Assembly: GCA_021397845.1 (NCBI GenBank)
Contig: CM038047.1
Coordinates: forward strand, 131,236,112 to 131,300,111
Length of the DNA stretch: 64,000 bases
Reading direction: 5' to 3'
DNA from: Areca catechu
Taxonomy: Eukaryota; Streptophyta; Magnoliopsida; Arecales; Arecaceae
The position numbers were made by a program, and so were the translations under genes. This document shows positions 11,280 through 21,962 of this stretch, piece by piece. The notes beneath the pieces are model-generated. The model saw nothing but the letters and a program-made list of their open reading frames with translations. It was not told the origin of the DNA and did no database searches. Positions within the stretch are counted from its first letter, which is position 1. Every line of letters starts with the position of its first letter.

Positions 11280-12589
11280 ACATAGGAAGACTTATTTGCT
11301 TATGTACCTTTTTATTTTCTTCCTCGGACTTTGGTCTAATTTTGTAAAGACTTTATCCATTGTTAATGATAAGCTAGTTTCTTTCTAATGATAACATGTT
11401 GAATGGAAGCTTTTATCTTTGCAAATTTTGCTAAGTATCTTAGTTGGCAGGACTGCTACAACCAAATAAGTAGTCTATTAGTAATAAAGCCAGGTCTCTT
11501 AGTCGACCAGAAAATCTATCAAGCTAAGCTAGTCATTGAACTTTCAAAGCGAATCTTCTGACTCTAGGACTGATTTTCCTTTCTGGTTGTTGTGTTAGTT
11601 GGCATTTGAGTGTGTCGGAGTGCTTTTCAAAGTGAGAGGTGTCAATCGTGCTCTGCCCAATGAAGGTTTTGAAGGCAAATAAATTTCTAAGTCCTTTAGT
11701 CTGGAAAAATTATCTATCAAGTGTCTTTGACTTACTTGATGAATTGCTTTTTCATAGTAAGGAGCTAGCTACCTTTCCAAGACTGACTAAAAGAAGTTAG
11801 CTACCTTCTACGTTGACTGGGTGGCTTTGACCATCACCCCCACACTTGATGTTGTGTTGGGAAGTGAATTGCCCTAAAAAATGTGGTGCATTTATTCTTT
11901 TGATTATTCCTTCGATGACCGCCGCACTTGGTTGGTTGGGATGTGCCACATGGTGGATAAGATTTGACCTTCAACTGCCAATGCTGATCCTGGAGGCAAA
12001 AATAAATGAAGTGGGAATCCCAGGTGGCCACCTTATTTGGCCATTCTAATTATGCCATGTGTTAGCATTTGATAGTCTAGGTTTGGGTATACATATAAAA
12101 CCCTTCCCTAGCCTTGTTTATTGAAGCTTCATTCTAGAAGGAGCGCTTCTAGTTTGAGCAAAGTGTTGGTGGCTCTCAACTGGAGAAGGAGCTAATGCTG
12201 GTCACTGGAGTCCTCGAAGGAGACATGAAATCTGATGAAAATGAGATGAATGCCACCAAGAAGGTGGAAGGTGAAGGTCAAAGGTGTTCTTAGAGATACA
12301 AAAAATTGACACCAAAGGTGTCCTTGGAGATAATTCCATCAAGAATGGTTGTTCAATTGTTCCAGGTGAAATGTTCTCTTCAAAAATCCTCAATCAATGA
12401 TCAGTATTTGACCAATTATTGGCCTTAGAAAAGCAGCCTTGCATGCTGAAGTCATCTTCTTCTAGAGTTAGCCTTGGATGCTGGAAGCTTTTGATTGTGA
12501 TGAGTGAGCTCTTGGAGTCAGGAAGTCATTGGTCATGAAGGAGACTGCCTTCTTTGCAATTTTTATTTCTTGTACTTTTTGTTTTCCTG

Positions 12590-12715
12590 GACTTGATCCA
12601 GCTTTATAAGAGTCATCTTGGACTTCATCTAACTTTATAAGAGTCTTCTTAGACTTGATTTGACTTTGTAAGAGTCTTCTTGGACTTGATCCAACTTTGT
12701 AAGAGTCTTCCTTGA
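12590..12715 (+). repeat. Minisatellite, about 32-bp unit, four degenerate copies
   Basis: The unit runs ACTTGATCCAACTTTGTAAG followed by AGTCTTCTTGG, repeated four times with substitutions (GATCCAGC, CATCTAAC, GATTTGAC and GATCCAAC variants). Confidence 0.75.
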
Positions 12716-12875
12716 AATTAATAAAAGTTTCTTTTCCTTTTGAAACTCTTTGTTGAATGAATCTTCATTCTTGATTCTGGTATCTTGTCTAATGTCTTAA
12801 CTGGTCATCTCTTAGATCCCAACTATAGAGAGTAGGTTGTTGCTTGTTGATCGATTGTTGAATGGTCGATAGAGA

Positions 12876-13262
12876 GTGAGACTCAAACAAGAGGGAGTTA
12901 CCCAAATAAGGGGGAGTTACCTAGATGAAGGGAGTTACCTAGATGAAGGAGGTTACCTGAATGGAGTTAGCCGGATGAAGGGAGTTACCTGGATGGAAGT
13001 TATACAAGTTAGAGGTAATGCAATAGCCATCTTCTTCGGTCAGATGTTAATTGATCGGATGGAAGTTTTTCAGATGGGAGTTATCTAAGATGGAGGCGAT
13101 GAGCCAACCATCTTCATTGGTTGATGTTAATCGACCTGATGCAAGTTATCTAAGATGGAGGTGACAAGCCAGCCATTTTCTTCAACCAGTTGTTAATCAA
13201 CTAGATGGGAGTTACCTGGATGGAGGTTACCTAAGATGGAGGCGACATGCTAGCCATCTTCT
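12876..13262 (+). repeat. Minisatellite of GGAGTTACCTGGATGAA-type units
   Basis: Short units built on GGAGTTACCTAGATGAAG (about 17-18 bp) are repeated many times at the left. Further right they form a longer compound unit (GATGGAGGCGAC...AGCCATCTTCTT) repeated about three times to 13262. Confidence 0.72.
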
Positions 13263-13379
13263 TTAACCAGATATGAGCTGGTTGGGAATTTAGTAGGCTT
13301 TAGTGGGCTTGGTATTGGGTGACTAAGAAATCAAAATGAGACCTCTAGGAACCTTGCTGGAGAAAATTTTTTTGTATCA

Positions 13380-14723
13380 TTAAATGGTAATAATTACATC
13401 ATTGATAGTATATTTGGAGGTTGCCAGCATTCCATGTCTAGGGGATTGGTGTTCCATTAAGGTTTTCAATATGATAAGCTCCTTGTTGAAGAGCTTCAAT
13501 TGCTTGGTAAGATCCTTCCTAGTTCGAAGATAGTTTGCCTTGTTCGGTGGGTCTTGAGACTTTAGTGTGTCACAGCACAAGATCTCTTAAGAGGAAAGTC
13601 TTTGATCTTGCTTGCGAGTTGTAGTACTGAATAACCCTTTGTTAGTACACAGCCATGCACAGGTGAGCCTAGTTTCAAGTTTCCTCCAGTAGATCAAGGC
13701 TAGCTCTTAGTTAGCTTGAGTTACTTGACTCATCAAAGTGCTTGATCTAATGGTCCAATTTATACCAGGATCATTGCTTCATTTCAAGGTTGAGTTCAAG
13801 GGAGTCTCATTCATCAAAGTCCAAGGAGTCATGTGGTATGTCTACAATATCCCGGGTAGCTCGTCTGCCCATCTATCTTTGGCTATGTCCAGCTTGGTTT
13901 TGAGCCTTTGGAGAATGATTTGATTCATGACTTTTGCTTTCTTATTTGATTTAGGGTGCCCAAAGAGTAAACGAATGTTGGATGTGAAGCTCAGCATAAA
14001 AGTCTTGAAACATCCGGTTGTCAAATTTTCAGCCATTATCGGTGATGATGGTGTGGAGAGTCTAAATCAGTAAATGATTAATTTCTAGAAAAAGGTCTTG
14101 ACTTTACCCTTGGTGATGTTTGCCAAGGATTTTGCCTCCATCCATTTGTGAAGTAGCTGATGGCGACGATGAGGAACTTCCACTGATCGGATGCTTGGGC
14201 AAATGGATCAAGTATGTCATCTCCCACTATGCAAACGACTAAGGAGAAGAGAGTTGGGCCAATTGGTTTGCCGCTGCCATTAGATGATGGCATAGCACTA
14301 GCATTGGTCGCACTTTCAAATATGTCCATGGCATCTTTTGGCATGATCAGCCAGTAGTATCCTTGCCTTAATTCTTTATAGGCCAAGAACTTGGTCCCTA
14401 GATGGTTACTACAAATTTTTTCATGGATCTCTCATAGTACATAGTCAATTTTAGTACGTCGGAGACATTTGAGCAGTGGGAATGAGGACATTTTGTGGAG
14501 TTTATCTAGCGGCAAAGACTGAAAAGCCTTCCATTTAAACTTCTTGCCCTTGGTAGGGTTATTAAGGATGGTGCCTTTGGTCATGTATTTAACAAAAAGA
14601 TCTATCCAGCTCGGCTTGTGGTTGACTTGCTAAACTTTCTTGGTTCCTCAATGCAAGGAGTATCTAGGTACTCAATCTGGGTTCATCCAAGAGAGCTGTC
14701 TAGTAAAGTCACCAGCTAAGAGA
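13380..14723 (-). pseudogene. Element E integrase (Tat-type Gypsy), broken
   Basis: On the minus strand the region reads from the RNase H-integrase linker through a zinc-domain relic (KELRQGYYWLIMPKDAMDIF at about 14386-14330) to the core and the segment HPKSNKKAKVMNQIILQRLK near 13965-13900. That segment corresponds to the HPQSNGQAEVTNR-type motif holding the catalytic Glu. The same segments are found, better preserved, in element D at 35690-36955, which confirms the alignment. Stops and shifts are frequent. TAG/TGA replacements of Trp/Gln/Arg codons suggest decay by cytosine deamination. Not functional. Confidence 0.78.
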
Positions 14724-14728
14724 GAGAG

Positions 14729-16289
14729 TGGTGGGGATACCAGGATTAGACACAAATCCCTGGATCCCATATGGTTTAATTAGTCATGTGTCAAAGTTTT
14801 GAAAATTTTGTAATCAATTAAGATTGAGTCTTATAATAAGTTAAGGTTAGTTGATTTGTCTTAACCCTCAACCTAGTCAGTATATTGAGTCATGTACATC
14901 AGCTATGAGTCCAGTATGAGCCCAATTTTTGTACAAGAGAGGAGGTTACCCTATTTCGGAGTTCCATCAGGCCACATCCAGGAGTCAAAGGCCACTACAT
15001 CAGCCTATTGGATTTTGTGTGACAATCCAGGATCCAAGATGCTTCCAGAAACCCTGATTCCTTCTAGATGCCCCTTAGATGCCCAGATTCCTCTCCAGAT
15101 ACCAGAGCATATTTCTAAACCAGGTCATCCATGATTCTAGAGGTCCACCTGCATCCCAGCCCAAGGAAATCAAGTCCAGGTGCCAAGCCCAAGCCCACCA
15201 GAATCAAGATGCTCTTTTTATTCCAAGAATATTACATCCAAGGTACCCTAGCTTCCATGAGGCCCAAGCCCATACACCCTTCACCCTTTGGCTGGCCCAT
15301 TGCTGCTCCTAGAAGCCCAACACACCATCCTAGGCATCCTTGGAGTTGACCAAGTCAAAGCATGAAGCAATGAGTAGAAGACTAGTCAAAGTTCTAAACC
15401 TAGTTAGGATTACTAGTTCTTTTAAGCTTTGTAATTCTAACGTAGCTAGGAAAGGACATGTAATCTAACTAGGAAAAGGCTTGTTAACCTAAGTGTAACC
15501 CTAGTTAGAGAGGGTATGGAAACTCTATAAATACCCCATCCCTCCCCCTCTTGTAATCAACTTTTTCTTATGAATACAACCTTGCTGAAATTTTGAGTAA
15601 TTGCCTTGTGTTTGGTGTCTAGTATTGATTCTCTTATTTTTGTGTACTCTCCTTACGTCCCTTGGTTGAACCCCTACTGCCATAGCTTCCCTCTGCATCT
15701 TAGGAGATCAGCCATGTCCAAAAGAAGACGCCCTAGCTGCTGCCCCAGTCAAGCAACTGCTTCTTCCCAGGACACCCACACCTAAACCTAATTTTGTTTC
15801 CTTCTAAACTCTAGTTTTTATTCCTTTATTTAATTGCTATTTTGATTGACCCCTGATGCTTGTAGGATTTCCAAGGTGTTTCACCTCCTCAGAGGAGGCT
15901 TTCCTTGCCTTCAGACCGAGTCTAGATCAGTCATCTGATTCAAGGAATTGAAGCTTCTTCTTCCAGGCTCCAATCATAATGTGAGCTATCCCTTCTACTG
16001 CAAAATTTTCAATCTCTGACTGGTAAGAAACCTTCCCTTCTCTTGATATATATTTTGATGAAGATAAACTATCCTAAACCGGGAGTTTCTCAACTCTCGG
16101 GTCCTGGCTACTTTTTATCTTGCATGAGTTCTTTGCGATCATGATGATTCTTTGCATTGCTATCCCATTTACTAGTTCTTACTTTTATTTGAGAATTTAG
16201 CCTACAAACATAAATTAAAAAAAAATTACAAAAAAATTAGTTTACTATTTTTCCTGCATCTTTAGTAATCTTAGAGTTGTCCCGCATCA
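14729..16289 (+). repeat. Solo LTR G of the chromovirus family
   Basis: It starts TGGTGGGGATACC, ends CCCGCATCA, and is 1,561 bp long. GAGAG flanks it on both sides (14724-14728 and 16290-16294), and removing it rejoins the minus-strand RNase H/integrase relic of E. Start, end and internal stretches (around 15130-15200 and 15530) match the LTRs of chromovirus A on the opposite strand. A TATA box CTATAAATACC lies near 15524. No internal region is present, so the element was lost by LTR-LTR recombination. Confidence 0.9.
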
Positions 16290-16448
16290 GAGAGAGAGTC
16301 CACCCTAGCATTCTTGCATCGAGGGATCTGAAAAATGTCAAAGTATTTGAGTGACAATTTAGAGCTTGCATTTTATCAAGATACTTAGCCATCGTCGGGT
16401 CCCGAGCATTATATTCATTGGTAACTTGACCAGTTACAACTTGAGAGT
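16290..16448 (-). pseudogene. Element E RNase H, C-terminal part
   Basis: On the minus strand from 16448 the frame reads SQVVTGQV, NEYNARDPTMAKYLDKMQAL, the part of Tat-type RNase H that follows FTD. The FTD half lies at 50990-51003 on the + strand. The break is the Athila insertion site. Confidence 0.85.
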
Positions 16449-18312
16449 TAATAAGTCTATTAATTATCCCAATTTAACTATTAAAATAAATATTAATGAA
16501 TATATATTTATCAAAATTGATACATTTTATTTAAGTTTTATAGAAAAAGTGTCTATCGGAAGAGCTCAATTTTTGGAGTTCAATGGTGCAAATGACACTC
16601 AAATCGGAGTTCGAATGAGCCTGAAATTCAAGTTTGAAGTTTAGTATTGAATCGCAAGATTTTTGAAGTAGTTGGTCCACCATGGATTGACTGACTGGTT
16701 TACAGGGGCTAGGCTGGTCCACCGGCAGCCGTTGGAGCTGGTCCACGCCACTACTCCATGGACCAACTTCATCTCGAGTACCATTTTTGGTCTCTTGTCT
16801 CCGCCCGTCGTCGGAGTCACTGTGAAAGCCACCATGGTTGGAAAAGCTCATCGGGAGAACCATTTGGAGACCATTTTCTAAGGTCGGCCACCAATTTTAG
16901 TGATTCTTCTTTCTCTTGCATCCACCGCCACCTCCCGCCACCAGGCACTGCCTTCCGTCGACTGAGAAGTCACCCATCGAAGTCCCGAGATGCCGGCAAA
17001 GCCTTCACCACCGTCTAGTGCCACCTCCATCTCTCTGTCACTTGAATCATGATCTTCCTCCATCGTTTGATCACCTTGTCTCAGTGGTCAGCCACCAACA
17101 TCGTCACCGGTAGGATCCCCCTCCCTTGGTCTGACATGCTCGTCATCGGAGGAGTTGCTGCGGCTTCTTCCTGCATCGGACATCCTCTTCTCAGTTCACC
17201 CAGCACCACCTGTTGATCGGCCTCCATCCCACCAACCACCAGCTCATTGCCATTGCTACCCATCATCGATCATCGCTGTCAACACCACCGGCCATCGCCT
17301 CCATCTGAAATTGGGAGAAGCAGCAGTCTAAAGCCAATTAGGAGAAGGATTAGGGTGCGGTAGAGTCCATATCAGACTTGGTTTGCCAAAGAAGGAAGGA
17401 GACCGGTCTTCGCATGATTTCTGGCACGATCTAAGACATGTGATGTAGAATGGATGGCTGAGAATTCCCTGACCAATATCTAGCCGATCTTGAGCCTGAT
17501 TGACTTCTAATTTAACCAGGAGGAAGCCCTAGACAAGGTCTATAAAAGGAGGACCATAGGCAACAATCCAAGAACCAATTACTTCAGCAAATTTTGTCCA
17601 AGTTGGTTTCTTTCTTTCTAGTTTTTAAATCATTATATTAGGCTTAAAAAATGGGGGAATCATGGAGAAGATGCTGGCGGCAGCGATGTGCGGCTATACT
17701 CCTTCAACTTGGGATGAAGATGAAGCTTGTACACAGGTTTTCTGCTTCCTTTTGTATTTAATTCCTAAGCAATAAAGGTATGCTGTTCTATCTTCATTTA
17801 TTGATCTTTGTTTTCTTATTGAGGTACTAATCTAGCATACACGGCCTACACCCTCTATCGATGTGCCATGATATCAGGATACAACATGTGCCTAAGAGAG
17901 GTTGATCGTAGTATTGTAGATTAGACCCCTAAACTTGTATAGAGATTAGATAGTTTATACTCTAAGAGGACATGTCGTGATCTCCGGATACGACCCGTAC
18001 CTAGCAAGAGATAAACTATTCTAACCCTGAATTTATAAGAATAATTTTTATTATGATATAAAGAAAAGAAGGTAAAACCAATGTTCATGGTGGATTCGAT
18101 TTCTAGGTAACTTTTCCTACTATCTTGATTCAATTAATTAAGTAGCTGCTATTTTTTTCATATGGTTGCTTTTTATCTAATCCCCTACAGACAACTCTCT
18201 TCTTACTATTCTCATGAAATAATTGCTCTTGATTCTCGAGGATACGATCTCGACTCACCAATAACTATATTAGTGAGTAGGTTTTATTTTTAGTTGCCTA
18301 CAATAATGATCA
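16449..18312 (+). repeat. Athila-type element 5' LTR
   Basis: This 1,864-bp LTR starts TAATAAGTC (TG decayed to TA; the partner copy has TGATAAGCC) and ends ATGATCA. Its partner is 51007-52865 on the minus strand, also about 1.86 kb, and they differ at roughly one base in seven in the stretches compared by eye, so the insertion is old. A TATA box CTATAAAAGG lies at about 17540. A GC-rich block at 16680-17330 gives spurious open frames on both strands. The flanking AGAGT (16444-16448) pairs with ATAGT beside the partner LTR. Confidence 0.88.
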
Positions 18313-18317
18313 AATTT

Positions 18318-18335
18318 TGGTACCATTGCTGCGGA
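18318..18335 (+). other. Primer-binding site of the Athila element (tRNA-Asp type, decayed)
   Basis: TGGTACCATTGCTGCGGA begins five bases after the LTR. It matches the Athila-type site TGGCGCCGTTGCCGGGGA with changes mostly at CpG sites. Confidence 0.75.
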
Positions 18336-19918
18336 TCCAGGCATGATTATTTCATGAAAAAAATTGATTAAAAATAATAAAAAAATCTTTTTTATAGTTC
18401 TTGATTTCATCAGTTTATTGCTTTTCTTGTAGTTTCTTTAATCACTAGATGTCCTTATTTCTTCTTAACATAAAACAAAAATTACTTCCCTTTTCCTTTC
18501 AAACCAACTTCTAACCTAATTAACCTTTCCCTTTAATTAACTTACCTTAAAAAACCCACAAGAAAACATTAAGACACCTTCCATGAAAATTAATTAATTT
18601 AAGGAAACAAATTAATAAACTTTAAAAGACTTTTTAACTGGTTTGGACATCTTTCTTGCTTGCACTGCATTTCCATAAAATATTTTAAGGGCATAATCCC
18701 TAAACAATATAAGGTGGAGATTTCATCGCCCTTTCTTGGCCCACAAACCATCACCCTACATACTGCATAACCTAATCCTTTAATTAAAATTAATTAGATG
18801 TTGACCCCTAAGGATTTTCAATCTCAATAGGCAAGGGACCCTAAGAGTTGAACTAGCTCAGTATTACTTGGTTCACTGGTGTTTAGGAAAGGGATTCAAG
18901 GATAATGCAACCCTGATGGAAGGTGGTTCTTTAATTGGTTCCATTGACTGACTTGGCTAACTAAGTTGGTGTCTAAGGAAAGCATTGGGAGGACCCCCAC
19001 TGACCTTATCCTTACCTGGTTAGTGGCTAGTTAGTATCTAACTATGAAGACTCAAAGGCAACCTTGATAGTTAGGAGCTGTTTAGATATAGGGTAACCCT
19101 AAGATAAAGAGTCCATTGCTTGACAACTTGTACTTCTAACACCAACCTTAACCTAATTAAGATACTCTTCTCTATCATCTCTAGATCTAGGACTCCTTAG
19201 TTTCTTATCTTTAGATTTCTTCTCTCTTTCTTCCCTCTTCCTCTTCCCTTTCTCTATATATAATATTTTTTTTTTAAAAAAAAAACTCAAAATTATAACA
19301 TGGAAAAGAGAGTCTGGTCGATTAGTAAGGTTAGATCTAAACCTTACACTTGACCAAGAAAGATCAACCATGGAAGAAGTAGGACATCCCCATAACATGA
19401 GAGACTAATGTTACTCAATTGGATTTGCCCAACTTCAACCAAGTGATAAATATATTAATGAAATCATGAGGATTGCTTTATACCAATTGGTTCATTGATA
19501 AGAATTTAATTTGGGCGCTTGACTTGAATTAATAAATATGGGGATGATTAGAATTACCTAGCTCCTAGGTAAATCCTCGGCTAAGTATTTAGAGAGAGAA
19601 TAATATATTATATACTGATGATCAATCTGCTAACTAGCATAAAAACCCCTTGAATCGAACTTAAATTGAATTTGAAACAAATCTAAATTGAATTAAAGTT
19701 TTCCCTTATTTGCGTAATTATTTAGTTGATTTTATACCTATTCAAAACCCCTCATCTAATTGTTAATTTGATCTTCATATTCAGTCTCTAGGGTTTGACC
19801 TGGACTCACTAATACTACAAGAAAAATTACAAGAATTAGTGAAACAGTAATTAATTTTGATGAATTCGACAAGCATCACTAGGCTAACCCAAGGCCTAAT
19901 CCTATAGAAAACAACCCA
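18336..19918 (+). other. Athila leader (5' untranslated region)
   Basis: AT-rich sequence with a pyrimidine-rich stretch near 19190-19260. No convincing gene is present. The segment 18655-18990 resembles in order and wording the leader of chromovirus B (43890-44240): an ATAAAATA-TTTAAGG start, a CCTTTCTTGGCCC-like block and the phrase GGTGTTTAGG. Confidence 0.6.
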
Positions 19919-20537
19919 CCAGCTGTAGGGTTCGATGGCAAGGCGGAAACATAGATTTCAAAATTTTTATCTTTTTGAAATCTTCACCAAACCTTTAACC
20001 CAAGATCTCCTTAAAAGAATTAAAACATATAAGATGTATATATAAGATTTAATCTCAAATTAAAGTACTAACCTGTATCGCTAAAATCCAAACTCTGAAT
20101 CTCCACCAGGTGCCCAAATGTTCACCCTCCAATGGTGATCTACACAGAAAAAGATGAAGACAACAATTTCTTGTTCTTGGCTCCTCTTCTTGAATTGTTT
20201 TTCAAGAATTCAATTCTTGGACTTTTAGGCTGAAATTTTCTTTCTTGAAAATTTCTTTTCTTCCTTCTTTCCTCTTCTTGAATTTTTTTCAAGAATTCCC
20301 TTTCTTGAATTCCTTTTCTTGAATTGAATTGGAAGAAAAATTAAGACAGGCAAAGTCTTAATTCAAGAAGGAAAAGAAGAAGAACAGATCCTTTCCTTTT
20401 TCTTTCCTTTACCGTTCAAGACCTTCTTCTTATTCTTGTTTAGGGTCAGAGTTTCAATAGAGGATACCTCTATAAGGGAAACAATACCCAACAAGAACAA
20501 GGGGAATGAGTATTCTGGAGAGGAAGAAAAGGAATCT

Positions 20538-21962
20538 TGATGCGGAACTAATATGCATGCAATTTTTTTTATATGTTTTATATGTGGGGTTGGGTGATTA
20601 ATTCCCAAATTTCAGATTAAAATAAGTTATAGGGAATTTTATATGAATTTTAGAAGATCAGCATGCAGATTAGGACCTAGAAAAGTAGAAAAGAAGGATC
20701 GCCGGGGCTGAGAAGCCTCGGTTAGGGCAAGTTCTCCTACAATAAAACTACTGGAGGTAGAGGGGTGTACCTGACAATGTCTGTGAAGATCGCAGCAAAA
20801 GGGTCTCTCGTTCCTCGACGGATGCGGCCTGGAAAATCGAGCCAAAGACCCGCGGATACCCGGCTTTCTGCTCGGTGATCCGATTGAGGCTTGGCTGGAG
20901 TCGTTGGATTCGTAGGAACTCGGGGACCTGCAAACGACCTGTCAGGGGTTAGAAAACTCACAAAGGAACAAGAAATCAAAGGAAAAACAGCAAGGGAAGG
21001 CTTCTTTTGGAGTGGGTGTCCAGGGATCTGAGATGCTTGTTGGTAGCAGGAAGATGATTGCAGCACTGGAAGAAGAACTCTCGCAAACCCCTTTATGCAC
21101 ACAGCAGGGTATCACACAACTCAATAGAAGAACTCAAGGTTTTCATTCATCAAAAATTCCCTCATACAAGAGGCTAGGGTCCCTTAAATAGACCCTTAAC
21201 CTTGGGCTCCAAGTAAGGGTACATAAGTCTTTACATAAGAATCCTTTTCCCTCTCAAACCCTAGCTAGAAAATAAGGAAATATTAGGTAGAAAAATCCCT
21301 AAAAATTTTCTTGACTTGGTCAAGACTCCAAGGACGCCTAGGGGGGCGTGTTGGGCTTCTAGGAGCAGCAAAAGGCCAGCCCAAAGGGGCTTGGGTGCAT
21401 GGGTTTGGGCCTCTGGAAGCTGGGGTGGCCTGGTAGCCAGGTAGCAGGAATATTCCCTGGTATCTTGCTTCTTAGGGGCTTGGGCTTGGCACCTGGGCTT
21501 GATTTCTTTGGACTAGGATGCAGATGGACCTCTGGAATCATGGATGACCTTATCTATAAATATACTTTGGCATCTGGAAGGGAATCTGGGCATCTGGAGG
21601 GCATCTGCAAGAAATCAGGGTTTTCTGAATTTTCCTCCTGGGGTCTTCAAATCTTCAAGCTGGGTTGGACTTGTGCTATACTTCCATGTCTTCAATCTGA
21701 TTGGACTTGGTCTTTACTTGTATGATGTGGTCTTGAGTCTTCAATATGGTTGAATAGGACTCAAAAAAAAATAAAATTAGCTCGACATGAGCTGACTAAC
21801 ACTGGACTGAACTAGCTCAACATGAGCTAAATAATTACAAGACTTAAATGAAACAACTCAGCTGGACTAAGCTTTATTACAGTGGACTCGAATGTTATTT
21901 AAGTGATCCACAGAGGGTTGAGAAGCCTCTGCCTTATTCTAGTGCCTTTGGTGTCCGCACCA
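20538..21962 (-). repeat. Chromovirus A 3' LTR
   Basis: On the + strand it reads TGATGCGG...GTCCGCACCA (1,425 bp). The last codons of the polyprotein (21899-21962) lie inside it. A TATA-like CTATTTAAGG on the minus strand is near 21183-21192. Confidence 0.96.

Larger units (their letters stand above)
11280..13370. other. Element E spacer, no gene
   Basis: This lies between the accessory ORF and the integrase end. Short ORFs on both strands look incidental. It holds a TATA-like ACATATAAAACCC at about 12090-12102 and two short tandem arrays (separate entries). Tandem-repeat-rich 3' regions are common in Tat elements. Confidence 0.6.
9665..16448 (-). mobile_element. Element E: old Tat/Retand-type Gypsy element, left part (accessory ORF to RNase H)
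   Basis: Integrase and RNase H relics read on the minus strand, while an accessory ORF lies between pol and the missing left LTR on the + strand. This is the layout of Tat-lineage elements. The Sirevirus interrupts it on the left, a solo LTR at 14729-16289 and the Athila element at 16449. Its RNase H continues at 50012-51006 on the other strand (see that entry). Every frame is broken, making E the oldest layer of the nest. Confidence 0.82.

Noticed and set aside
12876..13262. Considered as a centromeric satellite.
   Set aside because: The array is short, the unit is 17-18 bp and degenerate, and it lies in a Tat spacer. There is no long monomer array in the window.
16640..17266. Overlapping open frames on both strands in a GC-rich block.
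   Set aside because: They lie inside the Athila LTR, have no recognised motif, and are not preserved as frames in the partner LTR (51990-52640).
20639..21124. Several open frames repeated at 27938-28386.
   Set aside because: Identical because both are LTRs of chromovirus A.
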